The position numbers were made by a program, and so were the translations under genes. The notes beneath the pieces were generated by a model that had not been told where the DNA came from, did not search any database, and worked only from the letters and a program-made list of their open reading frames with translations. Positions 47,300 to 58,900 of a DNA stretch of 64,000 nt are shown here, piece after piece; within the stretch, counting starts at the first letter, position 1; each line of letters begins with the position of its first letter. Location of the stretch: contig MU271147.1 of the NCBI GenBank assembly GCA_021432605.1, positions 1,612,001 through 1,676,000 of the forward strand, read 5' to 3'. This DNA is from Coniochaeta sp. PMI_546. Taxonomy: Eukaryota > Ascomycota > Sordariomycetes > Coniochaetales > Coniochaetaceae.

Positions 47300-48093
47300 A
47301 TGGTACGCAGTCCCGTTTCCGAGTCACCAGCACTACTAACCCCCTCCAGGCGCGCAACTCCGAAAAGGCGCAGTCTATGCTCTTTCGCTTTCGCGAGGCC
47401 CAAGCAGCAGACCTCGGTATAATCGACGCCGGTCGCACCCGCCGACCGCGCGTTATCACAGAGCAAGATAGCATCCCCAACTGCGAGAAATGGCGTGGCC
47501 AAGTCCTCAAGGAGATCTCGCGCAAAGTCTCCAAGATCCAGGAACCTTCGCTCAGCGACTACCAGATCCGCGATCTGAACGACGAGATCAACAAGCTCAT
47601 GCGCGAGAAGCATATGTGGGAGGTACAGATACGGAATCTCGGAGGACCAAATTACATGCGCAGTACGGGCAAGATATATGATGAGAATGGAAGGGAAATA
47701 CCGGGAGGGGGAGGAGGCAGGGGATATAAATACTTTGGAAGGGCGAAAGAGCTGCCAGGAGTGAAGGAGTTGTTTGAGGCAGCAAAAGCAAAGGCTGTCG
47801 AAAAGGAGAAGCCGCTGGAGACGAGGGATGATTTGAGGAAACAGGTCGATGCGGCGTACTATGGATATGCGCCAGATGAGGAGGACGAGTCGCTGTTAAT
47901 GTATGAGGCCGAAAAGGAGAGGGAAGCGTTTGAGAATCTCGCCAAGACTGGTGCAGGAAGGATACCGCCGGATGGGTGGGAGCCGTTACCGGGTGATGCG
48001 GGTGATGGCCACGGTTGGGTACTGCCGACGCTGGATGAAGTGCAGGAGGAGCTTATCAACCGGAGGAGGCAGAGGCTGCTAGAGCAGTTGTAA
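47300..48093 (+). CDS. isy1: Pre-mRNA splicing factor ISY1
   Basis: A component of the NineTeen/Prp19-associated spliceosome, bound near the catalytic core and affecting splice-site fidelity. The CDS is 47300-47302 plus 47350-48093, 248 residues. The first coding exon is only the ATG itself. A 47-nt intron follows (branch point ACTAAC), and the second exon opens with ARNSEKAQSMLFRFREAQ, the conserved ISY1 N-terminus. Other family features are the KWRGQVLKEISRKVSKIQ helix, the NLGGPNYMR segment, the GRGYKYFGRAKELPGVKELF motif and a C-terminal GHGWVLPTLDEVQEELINRRRQRLLEQL helix. Using Met11 at 47377 instead would remove part of the conserved start, so the spliced model is preferred. Confidence 0.96.
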
Positions 48094-48481
48094 GATCGGG
48101 GTCTCTTCTGTGATTTGCTTTTGTGCTTGGCCTTCAAGGGTTATCATAGCTCCTCGGCTACTGTCATACAGGGTTGGGATGAGGCCGTGGACCAAGGATC
48201 GGCGTTTAGGTGTCACTGTGGCCATGATAGGGGTATGGAAAAGCTTCATATTGATTTCACTACCTTGGTTGCCGTCGCTGATCTCTATGTACAGTCGAAT
48301 CGTCTTGAACCCCGTTGGCTGACTCCACATAAATGCCTTTAACGTCGAATGTAAAGCCCGATTGTGAATACATGCATATCCGCGTACGCCCGCTAATAAG
48401 CAATACCAGCAACACATATCATACGCCAAAATATGAACGAAAGAGAAGGCACTATAGAAAGGAGAACCAGAATATGTATAT
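48094..48481. other. Convergent spacer, isy1 and nucleotidase 3' ends
   Basis: A spacer of 0.39 kb. Nothing is recognised beyond the 3' UTRs. Confidence 0.6.
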
Positions 48482-50338
48482 TTAACAGAGCTTCCAGTTC
48501 TCTTTGATCCAACCCGCCATCAGGTCCGTAAACGAGCCGTTGGTATACAGACTGACGTTCTTGGCGCTGTAATCACCACCACTGAATTTGAGAGCCAACA
48601 GCACCCATGGTTGGATGAAGTCGAGGAATACAAGATCAACGGTGTCGGGTTCGCCTTCACTTGGGAAGTTGATCTCGGCCTGGACACAGTTGGGGACTGT
48701 ATAGAAGTCAATCGGCAAGTGAACAGCGTCGTCACCGTCCTCGCCATAATCATCCACCGTGGTGTAGCCCCCGACAAGAGCAGGTTTTCTGCTTGAGTCG
48801 TCATCCCCAAGTGGCTTCTGGCCCCCGCTGCTCTGCTCAAAAGACGCAGCGGATGATTCCACACGTTTATGGATTATCGACTTCGTTATGGAGAACTGCT
48901 CTGGAATTGCCATGAACCTGGAGTCGAGACGCCCAGAGCCGTCAAGGGTTTCTGCAGCGGCGTCGAGTATCTGACCCGCGTTGTTCAGAAGCCCAATAAC
49001 CTTCTTCGCCACAGAGTAAGGCACATCCGGGATAAAGGCGAGGACGCTCAGGAAAGGCGACACAATGAAGGTCGTATCCGTCGTAAATGGACCCTTGAAG
49101 ATGTCAAATCGAATAGCACCCGTGTTCAAAATTCCTAGCCGTGCTTTCTCCTTCCTCTCTTTGTTGACGACCACATCAGGCAAGACCTGGCCTTCCAGCC
49201 AGCTGTAGATGCTGTCTTCTGAAGGGTAGGGACTCCTGGTCATCCACAGATCGCGCGGCGCACATCCGTACGTGTAATCTAAATTCAGCTCTTTTCGAGC
49301 CCTGGCGATCATCTTGGTCACGTTGCGGCCATGTTCCGTTGTGAACGAGTCCCTGTCTAGGCCCGAGTGATGGTACAACCCCAGCAAGTTGTTGTCGATA
49401 TATCGTCGCTTGAACGTGACAGCAGACAATGCTTTGTTTTCTGCTGCCGCCTTCGTAGCTATACCATCAACAGACATCCAGCCGATGGTCTCCATGTACC
49501 TCCCGCTGGCCATCGCGAAGGCTTTGTCATCGAAACTGACGGCATCTCTGACGTGTGCGTGGCCACCGAAGAAGGCTATGGGTGTATGCCAGTTCTGTTT
49601 CCGGATAGCAGTGTATATATCCTCAAGCTCTTGCATCCTAACACCCACGTGGCCAATCACGACAAAAAGATCCGGCTTCTCGCGGATGGCCTGTTGGAAC
49701 CACTCCTCCTTGATCGTGTCGCGAACCGGTTTCACCACGGTGTTGTTCGCATGGCCGGTGAAGTCGAACAGGAAGCCAAATGCAACAATATCAATCTTTT
49801 GATTCTTTGTCTGGAACTTCTTATATCGTCGTGCCATGGGAATCCTATCGCCTGACTTTGGGTCTATATAGTCGAGGTTGGAGGCGATGTAGCTGCTCTT
49901 GAAGTTGGGCACAGTTCGCTGGTGCTCTCCGTCGGCAGTAGAAGCCTGATAGAGCTCGTGGTTTCCTGTGCATATTATGTCGACATCCTGCTCGCGATAG
50001 ATATCGAAGTAGTATTTCCCCTTGGGGTCAGAAGCATCGTACAATCCGTTGCCTTCGACGCGGTCTCCCGTGTCAATAAGCAGCAGGTCTCTACCCTCAT
50101 TGTCGGCTCGCTTCCGCATGTGGTGAGCAAATGATATGTAGTCGCCCCAGTCAGCAGAGTATTGGGATTCTTGGAGATGCCCGCCGTGCCAGCCGTGGGT
50201 GTCTGTCGTGTGGAGGAAGTTAAGCTGCCCCCATTGCAGGTCTCGCATTGGAGCCGCAACGGGGCTTGCAGCGCCTGGTTGAGCTGCTCGGGCCACGGAA
50301 GCGAGAACGCCGCCTAATAGAGTAGCTACTAATGCCAT
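48482..50338 (-). CDS. Secreted metallophosphoesterase, 5'-nucleotidase-like
   Basis: A calcineurin-like phosphoesterase of 618 residues, probably releasing phosphate from extracellular nucleotides or related esters. The substrate is inferred from the 5'-nucleotidase relationship. The ATG at 50338 is followed by a signal peptide of about 19 residues. The frame runs further upstream, but without signal character. All metal-site motifs are present in order: D46-T-H48 (HTTDTHGW), GDRVEGNG, GNHE, GH (VIGHVGVR) and GGHAH. The second half contains a 5'-nucleotidase C-terminal-like domain (LGILNTGAIRFDIFKGPFT), then a Ser/Asp-rich linker and a conserved fungal end. No GPI or membrane anchor is evident, so the protein is likely soluble and secreted or vacuolar. 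Single exon. Four GATA sites lie 130-160 nt upstream of the ATG. Confidence 0.92.
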   Translation of the reverse strand: MALVATLLGGVLASVARAAQPGAASPVAAPMRDLQWGQLNFLHTTDTHGWHGGHLQESQYSADWGDYISFAHHMRKRADNEGRDLLLIDTGDRVEGNGLYDASDPKGKYYFDIYREQDVDIICTGNHELYQASTADGEHQRTVPNFKSSYIASNLDYIDPKSGDRIPMARRYKKFQTKNQKIDIVAFGFLFDFTGHANNTVVKPVRDTIKEEWFQQAIREKPDLFVVIGHVGVRMQELEDIYTAIRKQNWHTPIAFFGGHAHVRDAVSFDDKAFAMASGRYMETIGWMSVDGIATKAAAENKALSAVTFKRRYIDNNLLGLYHHSGLDRDSFTTEHGRNVTKMIARARKELNLDYTYGCAPRDLWMTRSPYPSEDSIYSWLEGQVLPDVVVNKERKEKARLGILNTGAIRFDIFKGPFTTDTTFIVSPFLSVLAFIPDVPYSVAKKVIGLLNNAGQILDAAAETLDGSGRLDSRFMAIPEQFSITKSIIHKRVESSAASFEQSSGGQKPLGDDDSSRKPALVGGYTTVDDYGEDGDDAVHLPIDFYTVPNCVQAEINFPSEGEPDTVDLVFLDFIQPWVLLALKFSGGDYSAKNVSLYTNGSFTDLMAGWIKENWKLC

Positions 50339-51890
50339 GATTGTTCGCGATGGGTTGAGGGAAATGGTCTCCACACCGAAATTCGGTCGCTTGAGCGAGG
50401 CTGCAATGTTTCCTACAGTCCGGAATACTTCCAGTGATGCGCCGGTGTAGCTCCGGAATGCGTCATGCTGATAAGATAAGAGCATGCTTATCGATAAGAT
50501 ATAAGTGTAGAGCGGGGGTGGGACCCGCTGACTGTGACCATCTGCCCCACCAACCCCAGTTCGAGGTAGGTTCCATTTCCCAGACACTGTACATCGTCTG
50601 ACTTCGTGAAGAAACACGATATGAGACAGGATCACTGGGTACACGTACTCGGTGGGATGCCAACTTATTTCCTTGTGGGTCAGCTGGAGTGGTTCGTGGG
50701 AGTTCTTTACCACACCGTGTGCCATCCATATCTGCCGTGCTTGCTAACCATACCACAATAGTGTAGGAGTGCTCGAGGTGGGTCACCTTCCCGCTAACTG
50801 GAATGTCGGCATCAACGTTACACAGCAACCAGGCGTCCAAAGAAGTTAGGCTGTTCGCCCTGGCTGGAAAGACGCAAACCAGTATCTGACAAGCAGATGG
50901 CCGTCCAATACGTGGACGTTGCTCGGCAGGACACGCCTGTATACGTGTCCGCTGTCACTTGTGTGAGGCTGCAAGTTAATAAAGGACACATGAGAGCACG
51001 CCGCACCCCACCATCCTCCCGACTATGCAATCCGGAACATTAGAAGCCAGAGAAGAAATGCTGTTGGAAGCTACTTAGAACCTTCTTGGATCGCCCCAGT
51101 CTGGACCTGGCCCTCCCCGCCCAGTCCACTCATGGCACTCCCTCACCCTCCATCTGATGCTGTCCACCTTCCCTAATGACGGCCTCGGGGCGATGCCCAG
51201 ATACGACCAGTGTCAGGCCTATAATCTGTATGACCTGCGTTAGCCCAGTGGGCTCAATCATTGTCTCTTCACTTCACCTGCATTCCCAAGACAGTCAAAG
51301 CAGAGCAGTAGCTGCATATTGACTCCTTTTCTTCTTTTCCCCTCTTGCCGAGCTGCATATTGATCCTCTCTTCCGTCCGCACCCGTGCAACCCCTCACGA
51401 CCCTCCAACCTCCTCTGGCACCCATCTCTACCTTGGCTCGCCCTTAAGTAGACCACCCTCACGTGTCACAACCCCTTCTTTTTGAGCTGAACCCTGCATC
51501 CAAAAGATCGTCAACAGCATCAACCAGTAGCCTGCCGTCTGTTTATCCGCAGGTGACACCCTTCTCAGAAGGCTGATAAACTTATCGATCCCTGGCTGCC
51601 ACGAGATACCTATGCGAAAGTCTGCGACGTGATCGCGACATCTCCGCCTCTATCCATCGTGAATTACACTTTCTCGTACATATTGTATTGTGTTGCGTGC
51701 TTGACGTGGGTCGCTTGTTCATGACCTCAGTCCGTCTTACTGCTTTGGCTGAACAGATGCTCCGCCGGACTTAGATATCCCGCCTTCACTTTGTCTGAGC
51801 TTCCTGCTTTCTACGTCTCCTCTTCTTCAGTTTTCTCTGCCCCTCACGCCACTCTTCGCTCCTCTCTGGAAAGACGATCGTCCCGCAAGC
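50339..51890. other. Divergent intergenic region, nucleotidase and coiled-coil gene promoters
   Basis: About 1.55 kb without a recognised gene. It holds a GATA-site cluster close to the nucleotidase start. A 13-nt direct repeat (AGCTGCATATTGA at 51310-51322 and 51351-51363) lies in a C/T-rich stretch upstream of the gene at 51891. Confidence 0.6.
50470..50498. promoter_or_regulatory. Cluster of four GATA-factor sites (AreA/NIT2 type)
   Basis: GATAAG occurs at 50470-50475, 50475-50480 and 50493-50498, with CTTATC (the reverse complement) at 50487-50492. The last two form the perfect palindrome TTATCGATAA at 50488-50497. The cluster lies 132-160 nt upstream of the nucleotidase ATG. Closely spaced GATA sites are the known binding arrangement for nitrogen regulators AreA/NIT2, so nitrogen-starvation induction of this secreted enzyme is a reasonable inference. 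Confidence 0.5.
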
Positions 51891-52832
51891 ATGGCCACTA
51901 TCGAGGCACCGTTCTACACCCGGACATCGGCCGAGGGCTTGACCGCACAGGACTTCGAGACGGCCTCGATCCGTTCCGCCGCTCCTTCTTACGGTAGGTC
52001 TTATTTCTTAGGCGATCTCTCATCACAGACAACTTCGTATCGAATAAGCAGTTCTGACCCGACCTTACAGTGTCGGACGCGCCCTCCTACCACTCCACGG
52101 TGCAAAACACCGAGACAATTCCGGCCTATACGCCGCGTACCACCTCCACATCGACTGGATCCACCTCCTCCAACGCCAACTCCAACCTGACCCCTCACCA
52201 CCAAAGGGTGAACTCCGTCCCTTCGCTGCTCCCAAGTGGAGAGTCGACGCCCACTCGGGGTCTTCCGCCAGTGCCGTCCGGGCCCCTTGGCCGGTCCGGG
52301 TCAGACGCCCTCCCCTCTCTAGCCTCATTCCGGATCCCATCGTGGTCCACAGTCAATGCGAACCCGACAGCGCGACACTACCACAGCGTGGCTCACCGCC
52401 GCGTGGCTGCTGCACGGTCGGACGCCGCTGCACTGGACAGCCTCAAACGGGTTGTCCTTGAACGAGTCGAGGAAGAGGAGCGGGTCCAAGCCCGCTTCCG
52501 CCCTCTCGAGGATCCCCACCTAGTTGGCGAGGAAGCTGCTGCCCGAGCAAGGCGTGAAAGACTTGCACGCGAGAACGGGGACGATGTCCTCATCCGAGAG
52601 GACAGACGCTGGGATTTCTTCTTGGGTGAGTTACTGTTTTCTTTTTCTTTTCTGGTTCTGTCAACTCTACCTTATGGCGGACTCGACACTGACTGTACTG
52701 TCAACTTGGGTAGCCCAGATGAGCGACTGGGAGGAGCGTGAGAGGAGCTGGAACAAGTTCCGTCGCGAGACGGAGCTGAAGCAATCCCGGGGCCGGCTTG
52801 GGGGTTTTGGCAGGCGCCTTTGGGCCCGATAA
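51891..52832 (+). CDS. Conserved-looking small protein with charged C-terminal helix, function unknown
   Basis: Three exons (51891-51993, 52071-52625, 52714-52832) give 258 residues. Both introns have good GT/AG ends, and the joins keep one frame. I do not recognise a named family. The N-terminal half is Ser/Thr/Pro-rich and probably disordered. From about residue 140 a long, highly charged helical region follows (LKRVVLERVEEEERVQARF, then RARRERLARENG and WEERERSWNKFRRE), likely a coiled coil or extended helix. There is no signal peptide, membrane span or catalytic motif. The aromatic-plus-charged end (RRWDFFLAQMSDWEERERSW) looks like a protein-binding patch. Splicing is inferred from frame continuity and composition, not from homology. 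Confidence 0.78.
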
Positions 52833-53517
52833 GGGTTTCAAGGCCCTGTATTGATTCATTAGTCATGCGAGATCGATGTGGAACATCTCTGGCTTCGAGG
52901 AGTCGTGTTCTTATTTCCCTTCTATACGGTCTTTTTGGATGGTTTGGTCCCCGATGGTTTCGAAGAGGGAGCTTCAAGTTATGATTGCATAGGGCCGGCG
53001 TTTCATGGTCCACTCAGGCTAGATTTTCGAGACTGCGATGATTTCTGGCCACATTTCAGGGGTGGACGTTTTGCTTTCAGAGACTGCGATATCTAATCCC
53101 GGAACTTAGCTGCTGTAGCTGAGAACGGGCATATCCAAATCATTTCGAATGTTCATCTCCGCTCATTCTTGATAGCTAGCAACGGGGCCAGAGACCGTTT
53201 TGGACTTGTGTTATTGATAGAAGGAGGCTTGGTGCTCCCTTCAACATCATGGTTTACGTTACCCACATGTATCACAGAATTCACGCAAATAATAGCAAAG
53301 CACAATCCAGTTGGTCTTAATATCAACTTCCCAAAAGCCACCAGTGCCTGTCTAGTACCGTAGCAGACTATTCATACACATCCGTCAACGCCCGGCCAAT
53401 GCAATGAAACACTTCCCGAGACTCAACCCCCATTATCAGAAGCTGATATAGTTTGTACAGCTGGTTCCTCTCCCCATGATCGTATCAGAACATGCCTCCC
53501 CCTCCCGAAGATGGAGC
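52833..53517. other. Convergent spacer before the V-ATPase gene
   Basis: A spacer of about 0.7 kb containing 3' ends. Only short open frames are present and nothing is recognised. Confidence 0.6.
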
Positions 53518-54241
53518 TTATCCCTTGCTCTTTGTGTTGAGAATGAGCGCAACAATGAGACTGGAAGCGACCACAAAGTTAGCAATCGGAAATGAGAACA
53601 GCCATCACGTAGCAAGGCCCAAACTTACCCGTAGAGTCCCAACACCTCTCCGAAGATAAGAATCAACACCATTCCTACGAAAATCCTCGACTGCAGCATA
53701 TACGACCGCACGCCCTTGTCGCCAACAATCCCGATACAGTATCCGGCCGCGAGACCAGTCAGGCCGACGGAAAGTCCGCAGGCCAAGTGCATGAATCCCA
53801 TGAACAAGCTGTAGGAGCCCTGCGAAGGCGGCTGCAGGTCCTGCGCGATGAGCACCGAGACGACGAGGGCGTAGACGGCGATGATACCCGACATGACCAC
53901 GGGGATCAGACACTTCATTATCAGGTCCGGCCGGAATGTGCCGACGCCTGCAATGCCGATGCCGGATTTCGCGGTGCCGTAGGCTGCGCCCGCGCCTGGA
54001 GAGGGAAAGGGACTGTTGTTAGCTTTGGAGCTTTGGCAAGGGTGGACCTGGATACGCCAGGGTGATTGCTTTGTTTACGCACATCCGAAGATCATGGCGC
54101 TGGCGATGCCGGCCTGGGAAGGAAAATATGTTAGTTACGACTTCCGGATTCGAGCTGACGGGCGGGTGTAGGGAGTCGAAGACATACCATGCCGATGAAC
54201 GGCGCGAATTTGGGACTCAACTCTGAGTCGGGTCCGTCCAT
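53518..54241 (-). CDS. vma11: V-type H+-ATPase proteolipid subunit c' (Vma11)
   Basis: A membrane proteolipid of the fungal-specific c' type in the V0 rotor, which moves protons into the vacuole. Minus-strand exons 54188-54241, 54083-54113, 53629-53995 and 53518-53560 give 164 residues. Joins read FAPFIGM-AGIASAM, MIFG-CAGAAYG and LGLYG-LIVALIL, matching the family. Four membrane spans are evident. The [20 protein letters not shown] and [20 protein letters not shown] segments and the ending LILNTKSKG distinguish c' from subunit c. The proton-carrying Glu sits in span 4 ([13 protein letters not shown]). The second exon is only 31 nt. It is divergent from the Rom2-type gene, 1.7 kb away. Confidence 0.97.
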
Positions 54242-55943
54242 GATTCCTGATTTAACAAGGATGGACTGTTTGGCGGCAGAAGAGAGGGTGCAGTTGGGCC
54301 AGCTTGCAGCTTGGTGTAAATACAGTCTGAGGTTGCCTGGTTGTCGACATGACGGAGCTTCAAGGGTCAAAGCTTAGCTCCAGGAGTCATGTGAATAATC
54401 ACGTGGCTCATGCCCAAAGATTTACGCAGAATGGGATTTACTCCGGCCCTTATCTCCCGTGCACTACGTCACACTGGCCACCTTCAACGTTTGAACTCAA
54501 GTAGTGAAACTGGGATGGATTAGCTGGACCCTAGATTGGTAAAGACCATTTTCCCTTTGCTTCGAAGTCAGGTTGACAGACCGGCCAGGGTGGAAATTCT
54601 GGAGGGTACATCTTTGACAGTGTTCGTAATTCAGCACACATCTTCTGTTGTCTCACCCAAACCCAAGGATAATAATAGCGCTGTGCATCGGGAGAAGTAT
54701 AGGAGGTCGGATGAAGCATTCTTTCATCTCGCAAATATTGAGCTCAGCCTCAATGTCTCGACAAGCGTTCCTGCAGTATGGCAGGCATTTAAGCTGGAGA
54801 AGAAAAAAGCTCGTACTCAGGGACTAGGAATACGCGTAAGTTTCCCTCTTGCTCCACGTGCTTCACTTAAGACTGAGTGAAGCAGGTGAAGTCAAACAAA
54901 AAAGAAGGTGGGCTGGATTGCACCTTCCGGGCCAGACCGACAGGGGATGAAGCGCACGGACCAGACTTGAAGATTGATTCGGGCCTTGAATTTGATGGAC
55001 AAATGAATGGCGATTGGAGGTGGTGGCCTCTGAATCCATGTCCAAGATTGAATGCTTGACCTTTTTGACCTTGGATTGCTTGAATGTAACTTCAACCAAC
55101 CTGCCAACCTGCTCACTCCGCCTCAATTCGATTTAAGCCATCTCAACTCATTTTTACCTATGCTAGAGTCTAGTTTGTTCATTTGCCATCTCTTTGCATA
55201 CTCTCAACGACTTGCCTTTGTTGCCGTGTCCCCATGACTTCGAGTTATTTCCGATTGCCCGTGTGCTAGCAGTGTCTGAGGGTTCTTCGTATCCTCGATC
55301 CTCCAACGATCCCGTAGCCCGCCGAAGCCACCGAAGCCGTCGGAACCAACGTCTCCTCCGGCCGACATACATTCTGCCAACGACGAGCCACCCGACAGAC
55401 GAACTTCGGCTAAACAGAGACACGCCGCAGTAGCAGCACAGTATACGCTTGTGTTAGCAGGGACAGACCGCGAAGGGACCCTGGCTGCTTGACTTGGATT
55501 GGGATTTTGGTGATCCTGACCGAGACTGAACCACTGGACCATATGCGCTGAACGGCGGCGACGACTGCTAGTATCGCTCGCTTCATCGAAAACGATCCTC
55601 TCATTCCGGGTACAAGACACGAGGACAGCTTGCCACACAACGGGCGCAAACTCTCGTTGCTGTTCTCTACCAAAGCCTTCAGACGGTCGTGTCGGCACCA
55701 CCACCACCAGACTGCACCACGAGTAATTCTTGCCGGAGTCTCCACTTTGATTGCTCCTGTCTCGACCCCTGGACTTCCCTCCTCGACATCGTCCCTGTAG
55801 CATGGTTTGTAGTTTCGTGGTGTGAGCCAGTGAGATAAGTCACAAGGACGAGAGTGAAGGAGCACTCTTGGTCTCTATATCCAGGGGCTGCAACAGGTGA
55901 ATCAGCACGATAAGCCCCAATCACCACCCGGCACCAAGCAGAC
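54242..55943. other. 1.7-kb divergent intergenic region, vma11 and Rho-GEF promoters
   Basis: No gene is recognised. A minus-strand frame of 199 codons (55204-55803) has no family features and overlaps what looks like the Rho-GEF leader. A 7-codon upstream ORF (55802-55825) lies about 120 nt before the Rho-GEF ATG. Confidence 0.55.
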
Positions 55944-58900
55944 ATGTCCGACTACCAGCAAGATCGCATGCCGCCCCCTCGGCCGACACAATATGGAAGT
56001 GGACACTCGTCAAACTACCAGCGAGATGCTGCGTTCTCAAATATATTTGGAGCGCCCCCTCCCGGCAGAGCGCAAACTATGACTTCATCTACAGCGCCAA
56101 CACCGCACATGATGCAGCCGGAAGGGCGCACACAAACAATGTCCTCCGCGATGTCCGGGATGCAGCGTCAACCTCCTCCGCGACCTCCGCCAGGTGCATA
56201 TGGAGACTCAGCAGCTTCACCTAGAAGTCGGCCGGCTGACGTTTATCACACCTCCGCCCAACGCTCTGTCTCTGGGCCGCAGGTTGCATCACCGCAAGCC
56301 CAGTACCTGCAACAACGACAACAGCAACCTCAACGCCCATACGGTGCCCCTTCTGCTGCCTTACCACAACAGCCGCCGTCACAGGTGCCCCCTCGCTTGG
56401 ATTCAATGAGAGGACCTCCACCGCAAGGGTTCTACGGCACCGCTGCCCCACGGTCGCCTGCCCAGAGGTTCCATCAGGGCGCGCCTCCCGGAGCGGCCTT
56501 GAATTCCGACCCATACAGATCACAATCGCTAGCCAGCATATCAAGGCCGCAGATGTACCATCCGCCTCCCCAGACATATCAACAGGCTCCGGCGAACGCC
56601 TTTCGACACGCGCAATATGCCCCACATCCCGCACATCCCGGGCATTCCGCTCGCACAACGGCACAAGGACGAGTTGTCCCTGATAGGCACATGGAAGATC
56701 GTTCTATGTCTATGACTGGCTATAACTCATACGACCGAGACGCGCATCAGACCATGAGCGGAAGAGTGATCCCGAACAGGAGGCTTCCGGGCTCTAGCCC
56801 GACCCAGCCGGAGCATGCGGTATCCAACGGATATCCGAACCAGACGTACCCGAATGGACTTTCCGCTGCACCAGGTGTCCAGACGAGAACCACTAGTATG
56901 GCGTCATCGAACGGAGCCGACAGCAGTAGAACTATGTCCATGGCCTCCACGATAGCACCGTCCGTGGCCGCAACAGACAAAACGGATACTCAAACCCTCG
57001 TACACCGACCCTCTGTGAGCCACTCGGTCAGCGGCTCCAGTGATCGACCGCCAACTGCCAAGATCCGGCCGCCGATAGTCTACCCAGCACTCCTCTCCAG
57101 AGTGGCCGAATGCTTCCGGCAGAAGATTGTAACGGGAGATCGAACAAAGAACGGCCTCACTTACAAGAATGCATTCAGCGGCGCTGAGGCGGTCGATGTG
57201 CTCTCCTATATCATCCGGACGACGGACCGTAATCTGGCCCTTCTCCTTGGTAGGGCGCTGGATGCTCAAAAGTTCTTCCACGATGTTACCTACGAGCACC
57301 GCCTGCGCGATTCAGCTTCCGAGATGTACCAGTTCAAAGAGAGCCTCACGGAGGAGCAAGAAGACAAGCCAACAGTCAACGGCGTTTTCGTCCTACTCTC
57401 CGAATGTTATTCGCCGACCTGCACGAGGGACCAGCTTTGCTATAGCATAGCATGCCCAAGGCGTCTCGAGCAAGTGTCACGACTCAACCTCAAGATGGCT
57501 GGGCCCGGCCTGAAGAAAGAAGGAGACGCCAATATGAACGACGATGATGCTGATCAAACTGACGAGCAGAAGCTCTGGATCAACACGGTCCCACGCGAGA
57601 TTGCCGACAGTGTCTCGGATAGAGAAAAGAAGAGACAGGAGGTCATCTCCGAGATCTGCTACACCGAGCGTGACTTTTGCAAGGACTTGGAGTATCTACG
57701 TGACTTCTGGATCCTTCCTCTGCGATCGAAGGGGTCACCAATCCCACCCACCCGCAGAGAGAAGGTCGTGCGGACAATATTCAGCAACATTATCGACCAT
57801 CCGAGCATTCAACTCGTCAGTTCTGGGTTCGCAAAGGCCCTGACGGAGCGTCAGCAAAAGCATCCCATTGTCCACAATGTCGGCGATATTTTCCTGGAAT
57901 TCGTTCCCCGGTTCGAGCCCTTCATCTTGTACGGATCGAAGCAACTTGAGGCCAAGTACGAGTTTGAGAACGAGCGAGCCATCAATCCCCAATTCGCGAG
58001 ATTTGTTGACGAGATCGAACGGCGGAAAGAGTCACGAAAACTGGAACTGAATGGTTACCTGACAAAGCCAACGACGAGATTGGCCAGATATCCCCTATTA
58101 CTAGAGAACGTACTCAAGTACACGGAGGAGGGTAATCAGGACAAGGTCGACCTACCCAAGGTTCTGGTATCCATTCGGGCTCTTCTTCACCGGGTGAACG
58201 ACGAGTCTGGCAAGGCGGAGACTAAGTTTACTCTGCGACGTCTCAATGATCAGCTCAGGTTCAGGCCGGGTGAAAAGGTAGATCTGAAACTGACGGAAGA
58301 TGGGCGCGAACTCATCTTCAAAACTCAGTTCAAGAAGTCGCCAACAGAGCAGCCTGATATCACAGGTTATCTCTTTGACCATGCCGTACTACTGGTACGC
58401 GTGAAACAGGTCGGCAAAATAGAGGAGCAGAAAGCATACCGAAGGGTAAGTAGAAATCCAACGGTCTTAGAGCCCCGAGACTTTGAAGTAAGGGTGGAAA
58501 AGCTGACAAAACCCCGGCGAACTAGCCTATACCTTTGGAATTGCTCTCTATCAAGGAGATGGAGGAAGTCATTCCTCAACAAGGCGCCGTCAAGCGCTCA
58601 TCGTCAAGTCTGATTCCGGCGCTGCGCAGCAATACGACCGATTCCAAGAAAGGAGAGGGTTGGCCAATCACATTTCGCCATCTCGGCAAGGCTGGCTACG
58701 AGTTGACGCTCTATGCCGGCAACCAGGCTGCAAGACAGAAATTCTTGGAGAACATCGACAAGTCGCAGCAGAAGCTGCGAGGCCGGGCTGACTTCTTCAA
58801 CACCACTATTGTATCCTCTAACTTCTTCTCTGCTTTGAACAAGGTCAACTGCGTCGCACCATACGGTACGTTTTCACCTAGCAAAAGCTACCCCTTGATG

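Noticed and set aside
50339-50725. Upstream extension of the nucleotidase frame by 129 codons
   Set aside because: It would bury the clear signal peptide at 50338 inside the protein and run through the GATA cluster.
55204-55803. 199-codon minus-strand frame upstream of rom2
   Set aside because: No recognisable domain; low-complexity Arg/Ser/Gly content; overlaps the probable rom2 leader.
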